Origin: an uncultured Ruminococcus sp.
GTDB lineage: Bacteria; Bacillota; Clostridia; Oscillospirales; Ruminococcaceae
Length of the DNA stretch: 24,832 nucleotides
Assembly (NCBI GenBank): GCA_937910385.1
Contig: CALEPT010000244.1
Location: 1 to 24,832, forward strand
Direction: 5' to 3'
The first letter of the stretch is position 1; each line of letters starts with the position of its first letter. Positions 8,154 to 16,902 of the stretch are shown here, one piece after another. The notes below the pieces were generated by a model. The model made no database searches. It saw only the letters and a program-made list of their open reading frames with translations, and had not been told where the DNA came from. The translations under genes were made by a program, and so were the position numbers.

Positions 8154-10676
8154 TTAGTCGTTATCTGTAGACGCAGTGGTTGTAGTGTCGGCTGTGGTGG
8201 TCGTACTTTCTGTAGTCGATGCTGCTGTAGTTGCAGTCGTACTTGTCGTTGTGGTTGCAGATGTGGTCGCACTTGCTGTGGTTGATGAAGTCGAACTTGT
8301 CGCAGTGGTAGTTTGCTTTGCGGTAGTTTGGGTCGTTGCTTTAGTTACAGCTTTTGTAGTGGTGACAGCTTTAGCTGTGGTAGCCGCAGGGGATACCTTG
8401 GCTGTAACAGCTGCCTGCTCTGCCTTTTCCGTCTCCTTCAGCGGCTCGTCATCCTCTTCGGTTTCTTCTTCAGCAGTTTCGATCCTTTCGGTGTTGCTGC
8501 TTCCCGAGCTCACAACTATCGTTACAGTATCACCCTTGTGTACCTTGCTGTCCTTAGGAGGATCTTGGCTTATAACGTGACCCTTTGCAACATCGTCGCT
8601 TTCACGGTAATTGACGGCTAACGAAAGTCCGCTTTCCTCTATAGCAGCTCTTGCGTCAGATTCTGACTTGTATACCACATTAGGAACAAACACCTGTATC
8701 TTTCCCTTGCTTACAGAGAGCTTTATCTCGGTTCCGGGTGATACCTCATCCCCTGCCTTGATACTCTGTTCAAAAATGATGCCCGATACCGCATTATCGC
8801 TCTCCTTGTATTCTATCTCATAAACAAAATATTTAGCATATTTAATGTCATTGCCGTTAAGCTCATCAATATTATGTCCTATAAAATCGGGAACAGTATA
8901 GATATATATGTCTTCGCCATCAGATGATTCTCTTGTAGATACCTTGAATGTTATCGTATCACCATTACGGAGTTCTTCACCTGACTCTACACTTTGAGCC
9001 GAAACAATGCCCTTCTTGAGTAAGCTGCTGTCATCATCCTCAAGAGTAACAATTATACCGTATTCTTCAAGCATTTTCTTTGCCTCATCAGCCTTCATGC
9101 CAACATAATTTTCAGTTATCAGGCACTTTATTTCCTGTCCTGCGCTTACTGTAAGATGTATAACAGTACCCTCGGCACATACGGTCCCGCTCTTAGGATC
9201 CTGAGAATATATAATTCCCTCTGCCACATCGTCGCTGAAAATACTATCTGAAATATCCACAAAAAGTCCCGATCCTTCTGCTATTTCCTTGGCTTCATCG
9301 ATCGACATCTCACCGTTGCAAAAGTCAGGGACCCTTATATCTTTTGCCGATATTCCACCTGAGTTTTTATTACCGCTGATATGCTTAACAACTCCAAAGA
9401 TCAATACTGCCAGAAGAAAAGCTGCAAGGATCGCAATAAGTATCTTTACCTTATTCCCCGACCTGCGGTCTTTTACGGCAGCAGAAGGGACTCCTGATAT
9501 ACTCATACTTGCTGCAGCCGCACTCATCATTTGCGTTACAGCATGATCAGTTTTACCATATTCAGCCTCAGAACGCACATCAGAAGCCGTAGGTGCAACA
9601 AGTATCCGATCTGCCTGCTGTATCATATCACCCGAAGCCGGCGGCGCATAATTTCCGCCCATATTTATCGGTACATCAGCAGAATCTATCTCTATAGTCC
9701 TCTGAAAGATCATACTATCCGCATCAAATTCCGATGGTGATATCTCCGCTGTCATTTGCATAAATGAATTATCACCGTAGATTTTTTCGGATAATTCCCA
9801 GACGCTCCCGATACGGTCATCAGGGGAAAGACTCATGCCTGAAATTATAGCATCTATTGCTCCATCCGAAACTTCATCTCCGAAAGCAGACCTATCCTTC
9901 AGAGAATCGTTTGCAAAACGTTCTGAAGCAGGCTTATGGACATTCCCCGTAAATAAATAATATGCAACGGCGGATAAAGAGTATATATCGCTTTTTTCAT
10001 TGATCCGGGCTCCGCTTTCGACCTCAGGAGCGGTAAATCCGCTCATTGTGGAGCCTTTAAAAAAGGGGATGGCAAAATCTGTCAGAACCGCCTCTGAATT
10101 CTTTTTTATGATTATATTCTCGGGCTTTATGCTACCGTGAGGTATATTCGCTGCGTGAAGTTCTGCCACATAATTTATGATCTGCCTCAGGATATTGATT
10201 TTATCTCCATAATTGCGAAGTCCTGCCCCGATTATTTCAGCTGCATTCCTACCATCTATATACTCTCTGACAGCATATACCGTATTGTTTTCAGATATAA
10301 GATCAAGATACTTAGGCGCCCCCGTATGATCCGCAAATCCTGCGATCTGTTTTGTTTTGAGTGCAAAAGATTTCATACCCTCATTGAACTTAACGCTGTC
10401 GCTGACTATTATCTCGTCGGATCCATCAGCTCTCTTGCAGCAATTAATGGGAAAATATTCCCTTATCACAGTCTTCCTTCCAAGGATCGTATCCTTAGAT
10501 ATATACGTAACGCTGCAATCGCTTCTTCCCAAAGCGCTGCCTATGATATACCGGCCTGCTATGTTCGAGCCGGCGCTGAGATAAGCTGCGGGATTTGAAA
10601 AGACAGTCTTACCGCAAACAGGACATACCTCCTGAGATTCAGAATATTCATTCATGCAGCCCATACATAATTTCAT
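8154..10676 (-). CDS. Transmembrane PASTA pseudokinase with zinc ribbon and Thr-rich tail
   Basis: This 840-residue protein starts with a four-Cys zinc ribbon (CMGC...CPVCG). Residues about 42-300 have a kinase fold, but the active site is lost: the Gly-rich loop reads G50-R-S-D-C-S, the ATP-binding Lys is Arg72 (T-V-I-R-E-Y), HRD is H180-G-S and DFG is D200-F-A. N187 in K-P-E-N is kept. A cytosolic linker (about 300-405) contains R-T327-I-E-I. A transmembrane helix lies at about 410-432. Four PASTA repeats follow (about 444-725; for example VPNVVYKSESDARAAI), then a Thr/Ala/Ser-rich tail to the end. PASTA repeats bind peptidoglycan fragments in PknB-type kinases. Catalysis is unlikely, so it probably scaffolds or regulates the active kinase encoded just upstream. 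The SD AGAGG sits 7 bases before the ATG. Confidence 0.9.
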   Translation of the reverse strand: MKLCMGCMNEYSESQEVCPVCGKTVFSNPAAYLSAGSNIAGRYIIGSALGRSDCSVTYISKDTILGRKTVIREYFPINCCKRADGSDEIIVSDSVKFNEGMKSFALKTKQIAGFADHTGAPKYLDLISENNTVYAVREYIDGRNAAEIIGAGLRNYGDKINILRQIINYVAELHAANIPHGSIKPENIIIKKNSEAVLTDFAIPFFKGSTMSGFTAPEVESGARINEKSDIYSLSAVAYYLFTGNVHKPASERFANDSLKDRSAFGDEVSDGAIDAIISGMSLSPDDRIGSVWELSEKIYGDNSFMQMTAEISPSEFDADSMIFQRTIEIDSADVPINMGGNYAPPASGDMIQQADRILVAPTASDVRSEAEYGKTDHAVTQMMSAAAASMSISGVPSAAVKDRRSGNKVKILIAILAAFLLAVLIFGVVKHISGNKNSGGISAKDIRVPDFCNGEMSIDEAKEIAEGSGLFVDISDSIFSDDVAEGIIYSQDPKSGTVCAEGTVIHLTVSAGQEIKCLITENYVGMKADEAKKMLEEYGIIVTLEDDDSSLLKKGIVSAQSVESGEELRNGDTITFKVSTRESSDGEDIYIYTVPDFIGHNIDELNGNDIKYAKYFVYEIEYKESDNAVSGIIFEQSIKAGDEVSPGTEIKLSVSKGKIQVFVPNVVYKSESDARAAIEESGLSLAVNYRESDDVAKGHVISQDPPKDSKVHKGDTVTIVVSSGSSNTERIETAEEETEEDDEPLKETEKAEQAAVTAKVSPAATTAKAVTTTKAVTKATTQTTAKQTTTATSSTSSTTASATTSATTTTSTTATTAASTTESTTTTADTTTTASTDND
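8166..8410 (-). repeat. Thr/Ala/Ser-rich low-complexity C-terminal tail
   Basis: About 80 codons of mostly ACN, GCN and TCN form the extracellular C-terminus of the PASTA pseudokinase. The composition resembles the threonine linkers of the secreted LRR-cohesin-dockerin protein. It is a likely O-glycosylated or wall-spanning stalk. Confidence 0.8.
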
Positions 10677-10711
10677 GTAATGCCTCTTTCTGCCCTTATG
10701 GACCTTTTATA

Positions 10712-13555
10712 CTAATCCTCGATGCTTATAAGAGAATCCATTGATCCTGTAGGACCAAAATAATAATCCGCATCATTATCATAATAGTTTGTATTTGAAG
10801 GAAGCTGGATATAGTCTGTCACGACAAGATTATTGAAAGCATTATTGCTGATCTCGATAGACGCCCCGCCGCCAATGATACGCAGCCATGATAGTTCACA
10901 ATTCCCGAATGCATAGCTTCCTATTTCTGTGAGATAATTGCCATTATAGCTTATGTGATCCGCTTTCAGTCCATAAAATGCATATGAGCCTATATTTTCT
11001 ATACTACCTGTGATCTCGACTGAATTTACGCCGCTCCAGCCTGTAGGATAGATGTTATACGTAGAAACAGCAGCATAATATTCATTATAAGAGCTGTAAT
11101 CATACATTCTTCCGCTTCCGCTTATTTTGAGTATGCCGTTCTCATCAATAACGCCTGTAATGTTATCACCAAATTTATAGACGGTCTCCTTTTCACCTTC
11201 ACCGACGTAAATATAAATCGTCGTCCCGGGAGATACAGAATTGCCTGCTGCCGGATTTTGTGACATAACGCAGTCCTTTGTTCCTCCTGACGTGGTGAGC
11301 ATCATAACGGATAATCCGGCATTTCTGAGCTCCGTCTTTGCCTGATCGGAGGTCATGCCGACCAGATCAGGAACATTTACAGAAGCTGTTGTAACAACGG
11401 GAGCAGCTGTGGTCGGAGCTGCTGTAGTAACAGCCTTGGAAGCAGTTACCTTTGACGTTGTCGCTCGTATAGCCGTTGTAGTCTTTGTGGTTGCAGGTGA
11501 GGCAGCTTTTGCTGTTACGGTCTGCTGATACTGCTGCTGCGGAACAGGAGCCTCTGTAACAGGCAGTTCCTCCACAAAATCCCCATTTTCAACGGAAGAT
11601 GCGTCTGAGCCCGTGCTGACGTACACCGTTATTGCGGCGCCCTTTTCTGCCTTGCTTCCCGCTGACGGAGTCTGCATTATGATATGATCTTCTGCAACAG
11701 TATCGCTTGTACTGTACTTGATGCTTATTGTCAATCCCGCTTCCCTTATTATCTGCTGAGCCTCCGTAAGGGTCTTGTACTGTGTATCGGGAACAACTAT
11801 CTCTTCGGCGCCAAGGCTTACATATATCGTTATCTCGCTTCCCTCGGTACATAAAGTTCCCGCGGGTACGCTCTGCCTAAAGATAATTTCCTTTTTGACC
11901 TCGGGATTGTATTCAGTCTCGATCTTATAAGTAAAAAACGAGGCCGCTTCCATACTGTCGATATCATTTACTGTCATGCCGCTGAAATCGGGAAGCTCAT
12001 GCTTACGGGACGTATCAAATTCATTATTGTTTACGGAAACCGTGAGGGTTATGGCATCTCCCACACGTAGTGAAGTACCGCTTTCAACACTTTGACCTAT
12101 AATCGTGCCGCTTGTAACAAGGCTTTCTTTTTCTTCTATATTTACTGTCAGTCCCGCATCAGTAAGTTCACTCCTGACATCATCTATATCTCTTCCGAGA
12201 TAGCTCGCGATAGTAATTATAGGTCTGCCTGCACTTATGGTTACTCCGAGGATCGAATTATCTTTATCACATTTAGTTCCCGAAGCGGGATTCTGGAGCA
12301 TTATTAGATTTTCTTCAACATCCATGGAATATTGCTTATCGACGATCTGAAAATCTATTTCCCTTTCATCTGCAAGCTGCTTTGCCTGATCAATATTCTT
12401 ACTAAGAACATCGGGTACATAAACGACCGATCTTGCTGCTATATCATTGAGTATGCCGTGCTTGAATCCTATAACTCCTGTAGCAAATAATACACCCGTA
12501 GTAACGACAGCACATGCAAAAGCACCTACACACAGTTTCTGCCACAGCTTCCATTTCCCTATATCTCGCTTCTTATTGCTCGCAATATGTCTTTCTGCTT
12601 TTTTTACTCCAAGTATTTCGTCCATGAACTGCGAAACTGTCTGGGTTCTGTCTTCGCGGTATACATTTAGTGCATTGAGCAAAGCATTTTCGTAATTCTC
12701 CGAAATGTCCACGCCAAGCTTTGAGGGCGGCTTGAGATTATCTTCAACGGTACGCTCGATAGCATCTTCAGGAGTGATCTCTGTTATCATTTTGTATATC
12801 GTAGCCGCAAGGGCATATACATCCGACCATTCACCTTGAGCTCCCCTGCTCCTGTATTGTTCCTCGGGAGCATATCCCTGTTTCAGGATAACAGAGAGGC
12901 TCTTGCTGAAATTGGCGCTTGCATATCTTGCTGCTCCGAAATCCAGCAGTCTCACGTTTCCGTCATTAAGCAGATAAATATTATCGGGGGATATATCGCG
13001 ATGGATTATTCCCTCCGCGTGAACTCCTTTAAGCGCTTCCATAACAGGGATCATTATTTGTGCGGCTTCATCAGGAGTAAACCTTCCGCAGCGTTCAAGG
13101 CGCTCCTTTACTGTTTCACCCTCAAGATACTCCATAACGATGTATGATGTGCTGTTAAGCTCAAACACATCATATATCGCAACTATTCCGTCAGTATTCC
13201 TGAATTTTGCAAGCCTCTTTGCCTCATCAAGGAATTTGCTCCTGCCGCTTTCAAATTGCCCTTGCTTTTCGCCGGAATAAACCGTTATCTGCAATTCTCC
13301 CGGCATTCGCGTAGAAAATTCTGAAGGCAAATACTCTTTTATTGCAATAATATTATTAAGCGTCATATCATATCCTATATATGTAACTCCGAAACCGCCG
13401 TAGCCAAGCACTCTTCCGATAAGATAACGCTCTTTCAGGATAGTTCCCGGTGTCATATGATATGGTTCTTTCGGCGGAAGTGACTGGATATATCCGCAGA
13501 TACCGCAGACATTTGAGTTATCCGCTATCTCCTTCATGCAGCCCAGGCATCTCAT
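10712..13555 (-). CDS. Transmembrane Ser/Thr kinase with five PASTA repeats and an LRR ectodomain
   Basis: This 947-residue PknB-like receptor kinase starts with a zinc ribbon (CLGC...CGICG). The kinase domain (about 42-310) is complete: Gly loop G-Y-G-G-F-G, K73 in A-I-K, H185-R-D187-I-S-P-D-N192 and D205-F-G. A transmembrane helix sits at about 345-367. Outside are four contiguous PASTA repeats (about 377-650), a Gln/Thr/Ala-rich linker (about 650-725), a fifth PASTA repeat (about 727-788) and a BspA-like module (about 790-947) with I-G-S-Y-A-F-Y-G and I-G-S-Y-A-F-G-N-C. That module's opening, F-G-D-N-I-T, then L-K-I-S-G-S-G-R-M, mirrors C-G-E-N-L-T and L-T-I-S-G-T-G-D-M of the secreted dockerin protein. 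PASTA suggests peptidoglycan sensing; the LRR suggests a second ligand. The SD GGGGGA precedes the ATG; 35 bp separates it from the pseudokinase gene. Confidence 0.93.
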   Translation of the reverse strand: MRCLGCMKEIADNSNVCGICGYIQSLPPKEPYHMTPGTILKERYLIGRVLGYGGFGVTYIGYDMTLNNIIAIKEYLPSEFSTRMPGELQITVYSGEKQGQFESGRSKFLDEAKRLAKFRNTDGIVAIYDVFELNSTSYIVMEYLEGETVKERLERCGRFTPDEAAQIMIPVMEALKGVHAEGIIHRDISPDNIYLLNDGNVRLLDFGAARYASANFSKSLSVILKQGYAPEEQYRSRGAQGEWSDVYALAATIYKMITEITPEDAIERTVEDNLKPPSKLGVDISENYENALLNALNVYREDRTQTVSQFMDEILGVKKAERHIASNKKRDIGKWKLWQKLCVGAFACAVVTTGVLFATGVIGFKHGILNDIAARSVVYVPDVLSKNIDQAKQLADEREIDFQIVDKQYSMDVEENLIMLQNPASGTKCDKDNSILGVTISAGRPIITIASYLGRDIDDVRSELTDAGLTVNIEEKESLVTSGTIIGQSVESGTSLRVGDAITLTVSVNNNEFDTSRKHELPDFSGMTVNDIDSMEAASFFTYKIETEYNPEVKKEIIFRQSVPAGTLCTEGSEITIYVSLGAEEIVVPDTQYKTLTEAQQIIREAGLTISIKYSTSDTVAEDHIIMQTPSAGSKAEKGAAITVYVSTGSDASSVENGDFVEELPVTEAPVPQQQYQQTVTAKAASPATTKTTTAIRATTSKVTASKAVTTAAPTTAAPVVTTASVNVPDLVGMTSDQAKTELRNAGLSVMMLTTSGGTKDCVMSQNPAAGNSVSPGTTIYIYVGEGEKETVYKFGDNITGVIDENGILKISGSGRMYDYSSYNEYYAAVSTYNIYPTGWSGVNSVEITGSIENIGSYAFYGLKADHISYNGNYLTEIGSYAFGNCELSWLRIIGGGASIEISNNAFNNLVVTDYIQLPSNTNYYDNDADYYFGPTGSMDSLISIED

Positions 13556-13590
13556 AAAAATCCCCCATTCAAACGATCGTATATCGGCTC

Positions 13591-15594
13591 TTATCTCATA
13601 TCAAGCCCCTCATAGCTGCTGCCGATGTACGATATCATACTGTTATATTCAACGAATCTCTCTGCCGCAGTCTTATTGAGCGGAAGCGAGCTGTTGTTCT
13701 GGATATGAAGTATATCCTGTCCCTGATCGGAAAGAAGATACACTATGAACAGTATTGCGGCATTATACTCGTTTTCCTTAGATGAAGCACTCACGCTGAG
13801 CATATCCGTATATACACCGCAGCCTTTCCCGTTTAGTGTTACGGGCACTGCGTAATAATTACCCGCAACAGTCTTTGCCAAGCTCTCGCCCGTGCTCTTT
13901 GCACATTCATTCTGAATGTTTTTATATTCCGAAGCTCCTGCAAGCAGGAGCTCTGCATCCTGAGAAACAAAATCAGAGATCGCTGAATCGCTCACATCAA
14001 ACCCGGCATTTTTTTCGGCAATATACGCAAAAGACGGAACAGCTCCTGCTGTAAGTCCGCTGATATCCTGCGTTTCCACAGTAAATTCCGTAAGGCGGTC
14101 ATCATCGTTGAATCCGCTTTTCGATTTATTTACAAAAACCGAAGCAACATCATATCCAAGCGGCAGCATTTTTGAAGCATTTTTAGTTTTGCTGTATTCA
14201 TCAAGATAGCTGTAAGCAGAAAGATCTATGGAATCATAGATTATAGATATATCCGCAAGGCCGTCATAGTTTTCTCCGGCAAATTCCGTAAAGAAAATAT
14301 CCGGACATTCGTCTGTACCCATTACGCCAGAAAGTTTTTCTTCATATTCACTTTCTTTCACCTGAACTATATCAAGGGTTATCTTTTCAGCACCTTCGGT
14401 CTCTTTAAAGTCTTCATATATCTCATTGAAAGCATTAAGGCTGCCTTCCTTGTCGCTTATCCATACAGTAAGCTCAGCTTCTGCGCGGATCCCCGCAATG
14501 CTTTTTGTACGATTATGATAAAACCATGCACCTATCCCGCCGCCTGCTCCAAGCAGAAGAACTATAGCAGATACAAAAGCGATCAGTCTAAATTTTTTGA
14601 GCTGCTTTATCCTTTCCTCAGGATACTGCACTTTTCTGTGCTCAAGGATAGCTGTTTTCAACTCCTCGGCACTCTTGAACCTCAGCTCCTGATTAAGCGC
14701 CATTCCGCGCATTATTATCATATCGAGCCAGTCTTCCACTTCTTCGTTCAGGACAATAGGGCTCTCCAGCGTATCATCTACCGTCCTGTCAAGCGACTCA
14801 ACAGGCTTTACGCCCGTAACACATCTGTAAAGGACTGCACAAAGAGCATAAATATCCGTTCGGCTGTCTTGCCTGCTCTTTGCACGATACTGCTCGGGCG
14901 GTGCATATCCCGGAGTTATTATTACCGAGCGCGTCCTCTCATCTTCAGAATCCGAGATCCTCGCGCTTCCGAAGTCTATCAGCTTTGTCTGACCGTTAAG
15001 GCAGATAAAAATATTTGAAGGATTTATATCCCTGTGGAGGACACCGTTTTTATGTATTTCAGTCAAAGCATCGCATATCGAGATACAAATATCCGAAGTC
15101 TGCTGTGTATCCAGCTTGCCGCCCCACTGCTTGAGCAACTCTTTAAGAGAGATGCCGTCAAGATATTCCATTATGATGTAAGCAGTATTATTCTTCTCAA
15201 AATAATCATAGATGTGAACTATATTGGGGTGCCCTGCAAACTGAACGGTCTGCTTCGCCTCATTCATAAACTGTTTTAAGCCATCATAATACTGCTTTTG
15301 CTTCTCACCTGAAAGGAGCAAAACTTCGGAAGTACCCGGGATCCTGTTAACAAGGCCGCTTGGAAAATATTCCTTTACAGCTACATGAATATTCAACTGC
15401 TGATCCCATGCATTATAAGTTATTCCGAATCCGCCATGTCCGAGAGTCGTACCTATCACGTATCGGTCGTTCAGGATCGTACCCGGATATATATGATATG
15501 CTATCTCGGGCAGAGCTCCGACAATATATCCGCAATGAGGGCAAACCTCATACTCTTCATCAAAAATATTAAAGCATTTTAAACAACGAATCAT
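13591..15594 (-). CDS. Transmembrane Ser/Thr kinase with solute-binding-protein-like ectodomain
   Basis: This 667-residue protein carries an N-terminal zinc ribbon (CLKC...CPHCG). The kinase domain (about 43-310) is intact: G-H-G-G-F-G, K74 in A-V-K, H187-R-D189-I-N-P-S-N194 and D207-F-G. A transmembrane helix lies at about 335-358. The ectodomain (about 370-660) resembles family 1 extracellular solute-binding proteins of sugar ABC transporters: it opens L-T-V-W-I-S-D, contains C-P-D-I-F-F-T-E, and ends with A-A-I-L-F-I-V-Y-L-L-S-D-Q-G-Q followed by S-S-L-P-L-N-K, as in the C-terminal lobe of that family. It lacks a lipobox because it is tethered by the kinase. The likely role is sensing an oligosaccharide or other small ligand and signalling by phosphorylation. 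The ligand is unknown and the domain call rests on pattern recognition. The SD GAGGAG is clear. Confidence 0.9.
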   Translation of the reverse strand: MIRCLKCFNIFDEEYEVCPHCGYIVGALPEIAYHIYPGTILNDRYVIGTTLGHGGFGITYNAWDQQLNIHVAVKEYFPSGLVNRIPGTSEVLLLSGEKQKQYYDGLKQFMNEAKQTVQFAGHPNIVHIYDYFEKNNTAYIIMEYLDGISLKELLKQWGGKLDTQQTSDICISICDALTEIHKNGVLHRDINPSNIFICLNGQTKLIDFGSARISDSEDERTRSVIITPGYAPPEQYRAKSRQDSRTDIYALCAVLYRCVTGVKPVESLDRTVDDTLESPIVLNEEVEDWLDMIIMRGMALNQELRFKSAEELKTAILEHRKVQYPEERIKQLKKFRLIAFVSAIVLLLGAGGGIGAWFYHNRTKSIAGIRAEAELTVWISDKEGSLNAFNEIYEDFKETEGAEKITLDIVQVKESEYEEKLSGVMGTDECPDIFFTEFAGENYDGLADISIIYDSIDLSAYSYLDEYSKTKNASKMLPLGYDVASVFVNKSKSGFNDDDRLTEFTVETQDISGLTAGAVPSFAYIAEKNAGFDVSDSAISDFVSQDAELLLAGASEYKNIQNECAKSTGESLAKTVAGNYYAVPVTLNGKGCGVYTDMLSVSASSKENEYNAAILFIVYLLSDQGQDILHIQNNSSLPLNKTAAERFVEYNSMISYIGSSYEGLDMR

Positions 15595-15609
15595 AAAAAA
15601 CTCCTCAGT

Positions 15610-15666
15610 AAGTTGTTTTCTTTAGTCTTGTCCCGCAATGCGAAAAAACAATAAAGAAATCAACTT
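15610..15666. repeat. Inverted repeat upstream of the solute-binding kinase gene
   Basis: Arms AAGTTGTTTTCTTTA (15610-15624) and TAAAGAAATCAACTT (15652-15666) pair with one mismatch in 15 around a 27-base spacer. The left arm abuts the Shine-Dalgarno region of the kinase gene starting at 15594. It could be an operator or an mRNA structure that affects translation. No clear promoter was found in this 116-bp gap. Confidence 0.55.
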
Positions 15667-15710
15667 GATGATCCCGGCTTATTCGCCTTGAAGGGTGACC
15701 GCACCCTCCC

Positions 15711-16796
15711 TCAGTTCAACAGAAAGCTGTTGCTTTCATCAGCCAACAATATGAGCGTGCCTCTTGCGATTTCTATTGTAATATTAGCCGGGAGCCTGCA
15801 CCCGGGGGGATAGACAAACACTCCGTTAACAGACCTGTCTGACACGGTATAAACATCCTTTGACATATCATAGCATATCTCACAGTGGAGACCGCTTATC
15901 CTTTCGCCTGCAATTACAAGATTTGCTGATGAAGGATCGCTCCCTATGATGATCATATCATCGCAGGGAAACGCCGCGCCCTCATACTCTCCTTTCACAC
16001 ACTGTATATTTGGAGAAACAGAATAAGTCTGTTGAGCCAAAGCTTCATTCATCATCGGATCTGCTGCGCTGCTATCGGGAGCAATCGACATCTCGGCCGG
16101 AGGCGAAAGCTTTACCGTAACATCTTCATCGTCCGGCATTCCGGTCATATCCTGCACTCGAACGGTCTGCTCCGGATCATCGGTATCTAATTTTACTGTC
16201 ATATCGGCATCTTCTTCTGCATCGGCAGCATTTTGCACGGTCGCTCGATATCCTGCCGAAGGCTGTAAATTTTGTCTTATAGCGGCAGCCGCCTGATTAG
16301 CAACCGAATATATATCCCCTCGCGGCGCAGCAGCATTCATTGCAGGAGCACCATTTGATAAAAAAGCGCATATCAATTCACACGCAATGCAAACAACATA
16401 TAGTAAAGAGGGAATAATAGCCGTAATATAAATCGTAATATCGGAAATTTTATCTATATCAGCGATTGACGAAAGCAGCGGTCCTGCCATCATTGCAACC
16501 GAAAGCACTCCCAGCGCAGCCGTGGCGCTCGCACAGATAACTCCAACTATCCGGCTGCCCTTCAAAAGAAAGAACAGACAGGCAATTGCAATGATGATAA
16601 AAGATGGGAATATAATACCGATAAAGAGCGCCGCCAGCACTTCGCCGGTATAATACGAATGCGATATCAGCGAAACGATCGATACAATATCAGATCCGTA
16701 TTCATCACTCTCCACATCAAACATCGGAATAAACAAGGTCAGCGGAAGTATTATTACAGCCACCGCAATATTTATCAGCTTTAAAACTTTATTCAT
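15711..16796 (-). CDS. Four-TM membrane protein with C-terminal divergent FHA domain
   Basis: This 361-residue protein has hydrophobic helices at about 8-25, 52-78, 82-108 and 118-146, then an acidic cytosolic linker and an FHA domain (about 264-361). In the FHA domain the usual G-R is G-S (I-I-I-G-S-D) and S-R-x-H is I-S-G-L-H-C, so two phosphate-contacting positions differ, while S, H and the later S-V-N-G are kept. The linker holds three T-V motifs in an acidic setting: M-T200-V-K-L, Q-T211-V-R-V and V-T227-V-K-L. Topology resembles the next gene upstream (first helix, exposed loop, three more helices, FHA), so the two are probably paralogs. It may act as a membrane docking platform for phosphorylated partners. 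Function beyond that is unknown. SD AAGGA is 12 bases before the ATG. Confidence 0.87.
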   Translation of the reverse strand: MNKVLKLINIAVAVIILPLTLFIPMFDVESDEYGSDIVSIVSLISHSYYTGEVLAALFIGIIFPSFIIIAIACLFFLLKGSRIVGVICASATAALGVLSVAMMAGPLLSSIADIDKISDITIYITAIIPSLLYVVCIACELICAFLSNGAPAMNAAAPRGDIYSVANQAAAAIRQNLQPSAGYRATVQNAADAEEDADMTVKLDTDDPEQTVRVQDMTGMPDDEDVTVKLSPPAEMSIAPDSSAADPMMNEALAQQTYSVSPNIQCVKGEYEGAAFPCDDMIIIGSDPSSANLVIAGERISGLHCEICYDMSKDVYTVSDRSVNGVFVYPPGCRLPANITIEIARGTLILLADESNSFLLN

Positions 16797-16846
16797 GCAA
16801 TGCCGCTTCCTTTCTGACCCCTAAGATCATTTAAATTTATGGCACG

Positions 16847-16881
16847 TGCACGGTGTATCCGTTATATGGATACACCGTGCA
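16847..16881 (-). terminator. Perfect 14-bp hairpin after the membrane FHA gene
   Basis: TGCACGGTGTATCC (16847-16860) and GGATACACCGTGCA (16868-16881) pair perfectly around the loop GTTATAT, 21 bp beyond the stop of the gene ending at 16903. On the minus strand the bases after the stem are AT-rich (CATAAATTTAAAT) but not a U-run. It is a plausible weak terminator or mRNA-stabilising hairpin dividing the cluster into two expression blocks. Confidence 0.6.
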
Positions 16882-16902
16882 TAGTCCTCAACAGAAAATA
16901 TG

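Noticed and set aside
8176..8621. Plus-strand Val/Ser-rich frame antisense to the pseudokinase tail
   Set aside because: It mirrors low-complexity Thr/Ala codons; no Shine-Dalgarno site or recognisable domain.
15692..15707. Short GC-rich hairpin AGGGTG/CACCCT as terminator of the four-TM FHA gene
   Set aside because: The stem is only 6 bp with no U-tract after it on the minus strand; too weak to call.
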